Shown here one piece after another: positions 61,247-64,000 of a stretch of 64,000 nucleotides of DNA (the first letter of the stretch is position 1; each line of letters opens with the position of its first letter). Under the pieces are notes generated by a model that did not search any database, was not told the origin of the DNA, and saw only the letters and a program-made list of their open reading frames with translations. The position numbers were made by a program, and so were the translations under genes. The stretch lies in assembly GCA_019918135.1 (NCBI GenBank), contig WBZZ01006702.1, positions 166,315 through 230,314 of the forward strand. The letters run 5' to 3'. The DNA comes from Paulinella micropora. Taxonomy: Eukaryota > Cercozoa > Imbricatea > Euglyphida > Paulinellidae.

Positions 61247-63343
61247 TTAATCCTGTGCGGAACGTCGGAACGGGTTACGCAGAATTGTGCGCGACCTAAC
61301 CGTGGCCTTGTGGACGTCCAGCCGCAGGGCGTCCACTTCGCCCTTTTCCATTCTCACGCCAGGCCGTTGGTGCACTGGCGCGTCGGGTTTGGGCGCCGGA
61401 GGCGGCCCCCCTCTCACTTCTCCAGCCAGGACCGCAGGAGGCGGCGGGCCCCGCGGTCGGCCGCGCGCCTGGGTTGCCGGAGAGTGCAGAAGCACGCTGC
61501 CGGGGGCACCTGGGCCGGCCGCACTGCTACCCCCCGCCGGTGCCGGTGCCGGGGTGCGGGAGGCGGAGCTCAGCACGGACGCGGGCGGAGGAGTCGAGGG
61601 TGGGCGGCGGGTCCTGGCTGCAGGGGGGGGCCGGCGCGCGGGGGCGGGCGCCGGGGCGCGGAAGGCGGGCGGAGGAGTCGAGGGTGGGCGGCGGGTCCTG
61701 GCTGCAGGGGGGGGCTGGCGCGCGGGGGCGGGCGCCGGGGCGCGGGAGGCTGGCGCCGGGGCGCGGAGGCCGGGCACGGGCGTTGGGCGGGGCGGCACAG
61801 GCGGGGGCCCCCGTCGGCCTTGGCTGCCGGCCAACGGGCGTCGTCCGTTGTCCCGCTGGGCCACCGCCTCTTCTAGGCCGGGCAGCCACACGAGATTGCC
61901 CCCGTTTGACGAGGAGGCTGACGCCGCGAGCGCGCCGCTGCCCCCTGCCTCGCGCGGGCCCGCCCCGGTCTGGCCCTCTGCCACACGACCGCCACGCAGG
62001 GGGGCGGCCTGTCGCTCCACCGGCGCGGGCGGCGCCCCGCCGGCCGCCGCCGGCCGCTCCGCTGGCGCGGGAGTCCCGCGGACGGGCAGCCCCCCACCGG
62101 CCGATCGCTCCACCGGCGCAGGAGCCGTCCGGCCGGACGGCGCCCTGCCGGCCCCGGCCGGCCGCTCCACCAACGCGGCCTGTTGTACCTGCCCCGCGCG
62201 CCGCAGCCAGTAACTTCGCAGAGGAGAGGGTGGGGGTCGGGCCAGGCGCCCGGCCGCCGGCGCTGGCGGCCTGGTGATAGGCCGGGCGGTGGCGCTGGGG
62301 GGCGAGGGGCGCAGTCCCGGCCGCGTTGGCGGGGCAGGGACTGAGGGCGGAGAAAGCGCGGGGGGCGCCACCGCCTCCCTCACTGCCCTGTGCTCGGCCG
62401 GCCAAGGGGGCGAAGACGAGGGCGCCGGGAGGTCCGCGTCCGGCCAGGCAGGCGACAGCGCCAGGGGCCCTGCGGCAGCAGCGCCCGGCCAGAAGGGCGA
62501 GAGCGCCCGGGGCTCGGGTGTAGCACCTCGTTGTTCCAGGAACCAGAGAATAACGTAGGCAATTATCTCGGCCTTCATGTCTCTGGCCTTGGCCAAGGCC
62601 GCTGGTCGTTTGAGGCCATCTTCGGTGATAAGCCCATGCAGTAGCCGGTCCCAAAAGGCCGGCCAGCAAAGAAAGGCGCCCAGCAAGGAACACGTTTTAG
62701 CCGGGTTCCGGCTAAAGTCCGTGTGCAGCGCATCTAGGTGGACCGGCGCGCTTTTCTTCTTGTCCTTGAACCCTTGGTACAGTGCCTGGACTGTTTTCTG
62801 AATTCTGGGTGTGTGTTGTTGTAGGTTGTGCAGCCAGAAGTCCTCGGCACTGCCCGCGTCACGTACCAACTGCACCACCGACAAGGCACCCTCGTCGATG
62901 TCAACACCTGGGACGGCCCGCGCCAGCCCCGACAAGTGGAAACGCAGTACGGGCGTGGGCCTGTGCAGGGGGCTTAGCGACTCTTTTAACAGGTACTCGT
63001 CACGACGAAATAGAATTTTTTTGGACGCCTTGACTGCACTGCGACATATTTCTTGGGTGATCCCTGCCTCTCGTAAGGAATCGGACAAGCCTAGCTTATC
63101 CCAGCACGCCAGCGCAGTATAGAGCTTGGCAACCGGCAGCGACTCCGGACTCCGTACGCGGACCTTACTCAAATCGCTCTGGCCAAGCTGGGACAAGCTT
63201 TCAGCGCCCCGGCACTCCCCCGCGCTTAGGGCCTCCCCTGCGACAGTAAACAAACCCGGCACCAGGGCGAGCCTCTCTGGCTGGCCTAGCCCCTCAAAAC
63301 TCGCTTCGTATTCAGTCAAGGACTGTAGCGGCCACCTGAGCAT
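61247..63343 (-). CDS. Proline/alanine-rich protein between the two capsid-like genes
   Basis: ATG at 63343, 698 residues, no frame change. The N-terminal 275 residues are helical and globular (LARAVPGVDIDEGALSVVQL; LLGAFLCWPAFWDRLLHG). Residues about 280-660 are Pro/Ala/Arg-rich with internal repeats (VERPAGAGRAP / VERSAGGGLPV / VERQAAPLRGG) and a tandem 28-residue repeat (61581-61748). The end is basic (ATVRSRTILRNPFRRSAQD). The layout of a folded head, long disordered middle and basic tail next to a capsid gene resembles capsid scaffold or tegument-type proteins, but no protease motif is visible. Function unknown. Confidence 0.6.
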   Translation of the reverse strand: MLRWPLQSLTEYEASFEGLGQPERLALVPGLFTVAGEALSAGECRGAESLSQLGQSDLSKVRVRSPESLPVAKLYTALACWDKLGLSDSLREAGITQEICRSAVKASKKILFRRDEYLLKESLSPLHRPTPVLRFHLSGLARAVPGVDIDEGALSVVQLVRDAGSAEDFWLHNLQQHTPRIQKTVQALYQGFKDKKKSAPVHLDALHTDFSRNPAKTCSLLGAFLCWPAFWDRLLHGLITEDGLKRPAALAKARDMKAEIIAYVILWFLEQRGATPEPRALSPFWPGAAAAGPLALSPAWPDADLPAPSSSPPWPAEHRAVREAVAPPALSPPSVPAPPTRPGLRPSPPSATARPITRPPAPAAGRLARPPPSPLRSYWLRRAGQVQQAALVERPAGAGRAPSGRTAPAPVERSAGGGLPVRGTPAPAERPAAAGGAPPAPVERQAAPLRGGRVAEGQTGAGPREAGGSGALAASASSSNGGNLVWLPGLEEAVAQRDNGRRPLAGSQGRRGPPPVPPRPTPVPGLRAPAPASRAPAPAPARQPPPAARTRRPPSTPPPAFRAPAPAPARRPPPAARTRRPPSTPPPASVLSSASRTPAPAPAGGSSAAGPGAPGSVLLHSPATQARGRPRGPPPPAVLAGEVRGGPPPAPKPDAPVHQRPGVRMEKGEVDALRLDVHKATVRSRTILRNPFRRSAQD
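61581..61748. repeat. 84-base tandem repeat within the Pro-rich gene
   Basis: Two near-identical units start at 61581 and 61665 (GCGGGCGGAGGAGTCGAGGG...), in frame, each encoding 28 residues of the Pro/Ala/Arg-rich region. Confidence 0.85.
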
Positions 63344-63795
63344 GCTGTCTGCTTTAGCCTAAGCAGGGCCAGCTACGAGCTGGCTCCGGCCCGGGGCACT
63401 CGCCCTCCGTGCTCCCCTTCCTGGTCGAGGCACCTGCGGCAGGGAGGAAGGGGGGGGAGAGAGAGGAAGAGAGGGGGGAAGGAAGGAGACTGCGCTGGGC
63501 CGTGCGGCCGTGCGCTTGACACCGCGGCGCCGGCCTCGTACGTAGCACCGCCTGCGCCGGTGTCGTAGATCCGAGGGCCGGGCTTAAGAAAACAGGGGGT
63601 TCTGTGGGCAGGGCAAAAGAGGGGAGGAGAGGGCGTGTTGCTGTGCTAGTAGCGGCCGGTCTAGGTAGTTTTTTAATAAGCAGCCAAGAAAAAGAAATGC
63701 TCTCATTGTCCCCAGGGGCCTGGCCGTGGGCCGACCGGCCCGGGAGAAGACACACAGGGGAGAGAAAAAAGGAAGCGGGCTCCGGCCGGCCGCGC
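63344..63795. other. Intergenic region between the Pro-rich gene and capsid-like paralogue 2
   Basis: About 450 bases without a supported gene. It contains a short G-rich tract (63448-63485) and TTTTTTAATAAG at 63669-63680, a TTTAATAA-type motif 3' of the paralogue 2 stop. Confidence 0.5.
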
Positions 63796-64000
63796 CTAGT
63801 CCCGCGGCTGTGCGCCCAGCAGGGGCGTGAGGAAGTTGGCCCCCTGGATGCCCTGCCCGGCGAATTCCGCCGCGTAGCCCTTGAGCTGCATGAAGGCGTG
63901 CGGGTCCGCCCGCGGGCCCAGCGCCGTGCGCCCCCCTACCTCGTCCACCAGGCGGCGCTGTGCTACGCTGTACGTGTACTGCGCCCCCCGGCTGCAGATG
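63796..64000 (-). CDS. Capsid-like protein, paralogue 2 (partial)
   Basis: The stop codon is at 63796-63798; the 5' part runs off the window. The visible 67 residues begin ICSRGAQYTYSVAQRRLVDE and contain GRTALGPRADPHAFMQLKG, AAEFAGQGIQGANFLTPLLG, nearly the same as the C-terminus of the gene at 59517-60578. The conservation shows both copies are under similar constraint or recently duplicated. Confidence 0.7.
   Translation of the reverse strand, partial: ICSRGAQYTYSVAQRRLVDEVGGRTALGPRADPHAFMQLKGYAAEFAGQGIQGANFLTPLLGAQPRD

Noticed and set aside
1-64000. Double-jelly-roll capsid protein, family-B DNA polymerase, packaging ATPase or terminase
   Set aside because: I looked for their usual motifs (YGDTDS, SLYPS, Walker A with GKS/T) and did not find them in any plausible frame.
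1-64000. tRNA or rRNA genes
   Set aside because: I saw no cloverleaf-like sequence with conserved T-loop and anticodon features, and no ribosomal RNA core sequence.

Overview
The window looks like part of a large, GC-rich double-stranded DNA virus of a microbial eukaryote, or a virus-derived element. It carries several RNA polymerase subunit homologues of eukaryotic/viral type: a large subunit (RPB1-like, 26524-32967), an RPB3/RPB11-like subunit (34238-35437) and an RPB5-like subunit (57591-58496). It also has a probable FtsJ-type cap 2'-O-methyltransferase (43277-45313), a C2H2 zinc-finger/nuclease-like protein, an F-box/LRR protein, a SAM/Sel1-repeat protein, several multi-pass membrane proteins and many genes I cannot name. 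Genes lie on both strands in short runs, with no bacterial operon logic, ribosome-binding pattern or RNA genes. I saw no double-jelly-roll capsid protein, family-B DNA polymerase or packaging ATPase. Two copies of a capsid-like protein (59517-60578 and 63796-64000) and a possible portal-like gene (54459-56045) hint at an HK97/herpesvirus-type virion (for example a mirusvirus-like lineage), but that is inference from weak patterns.

Left part (1-15510): three tandem minus-strand copies of a very large secreted or surface mosaic glycoprotein. Each has a signal peptide, a PKD-like domain, BspA-like leucine-rich repeats, Ser/Thr-rich mucin-like linkers, calcium-binding EGF modules and discoidin-like modules. 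Copy A (8717-15510) also has a long C-terminal array of a repeated module I do not recognise. From 15511 to 25243 the coding is sparser: small minus-strand genes, the Sel1 protein, a C2H2/nuclease-like gene with a truncated inverted relative, and a dispersed repeat of roughly 330-450 bp present twice (16757-17090 and 20345-20790).

Middle part (25244-47155): the transcription block (RPB1, RPB3-like, cap methyltransferase) is mixed with zinc-binding proteins, the F-box/LRR gene and a bestrophin-like membrane protein. Right part (47717-64000): a roughly 5 kb unknown coding region, a multi-pass membrane protein, a portal-like candidate, a TMBIM (Bax-inhibitor-like) membrane protein, RPB5, then two capsid-like paralogues flanking a proline-rich gene.

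Two features run through the whole window. First, nearly every intergenic gap holds a tract of long G or C homopolymers, while stop-codon-proximal sites often carry an AT-rich TTTAATTAAA/TTTAATAA motif. Second, many genes are broken by single-base frame changes, often at homopolymer runs, while coding quality and conserved motifs persist on both sides. RPB1 alone has about eight. These may be sequencing or assembly indels, or recent decay; the window alone cannot decide. For such genes I give the full span and mark the frame changes.
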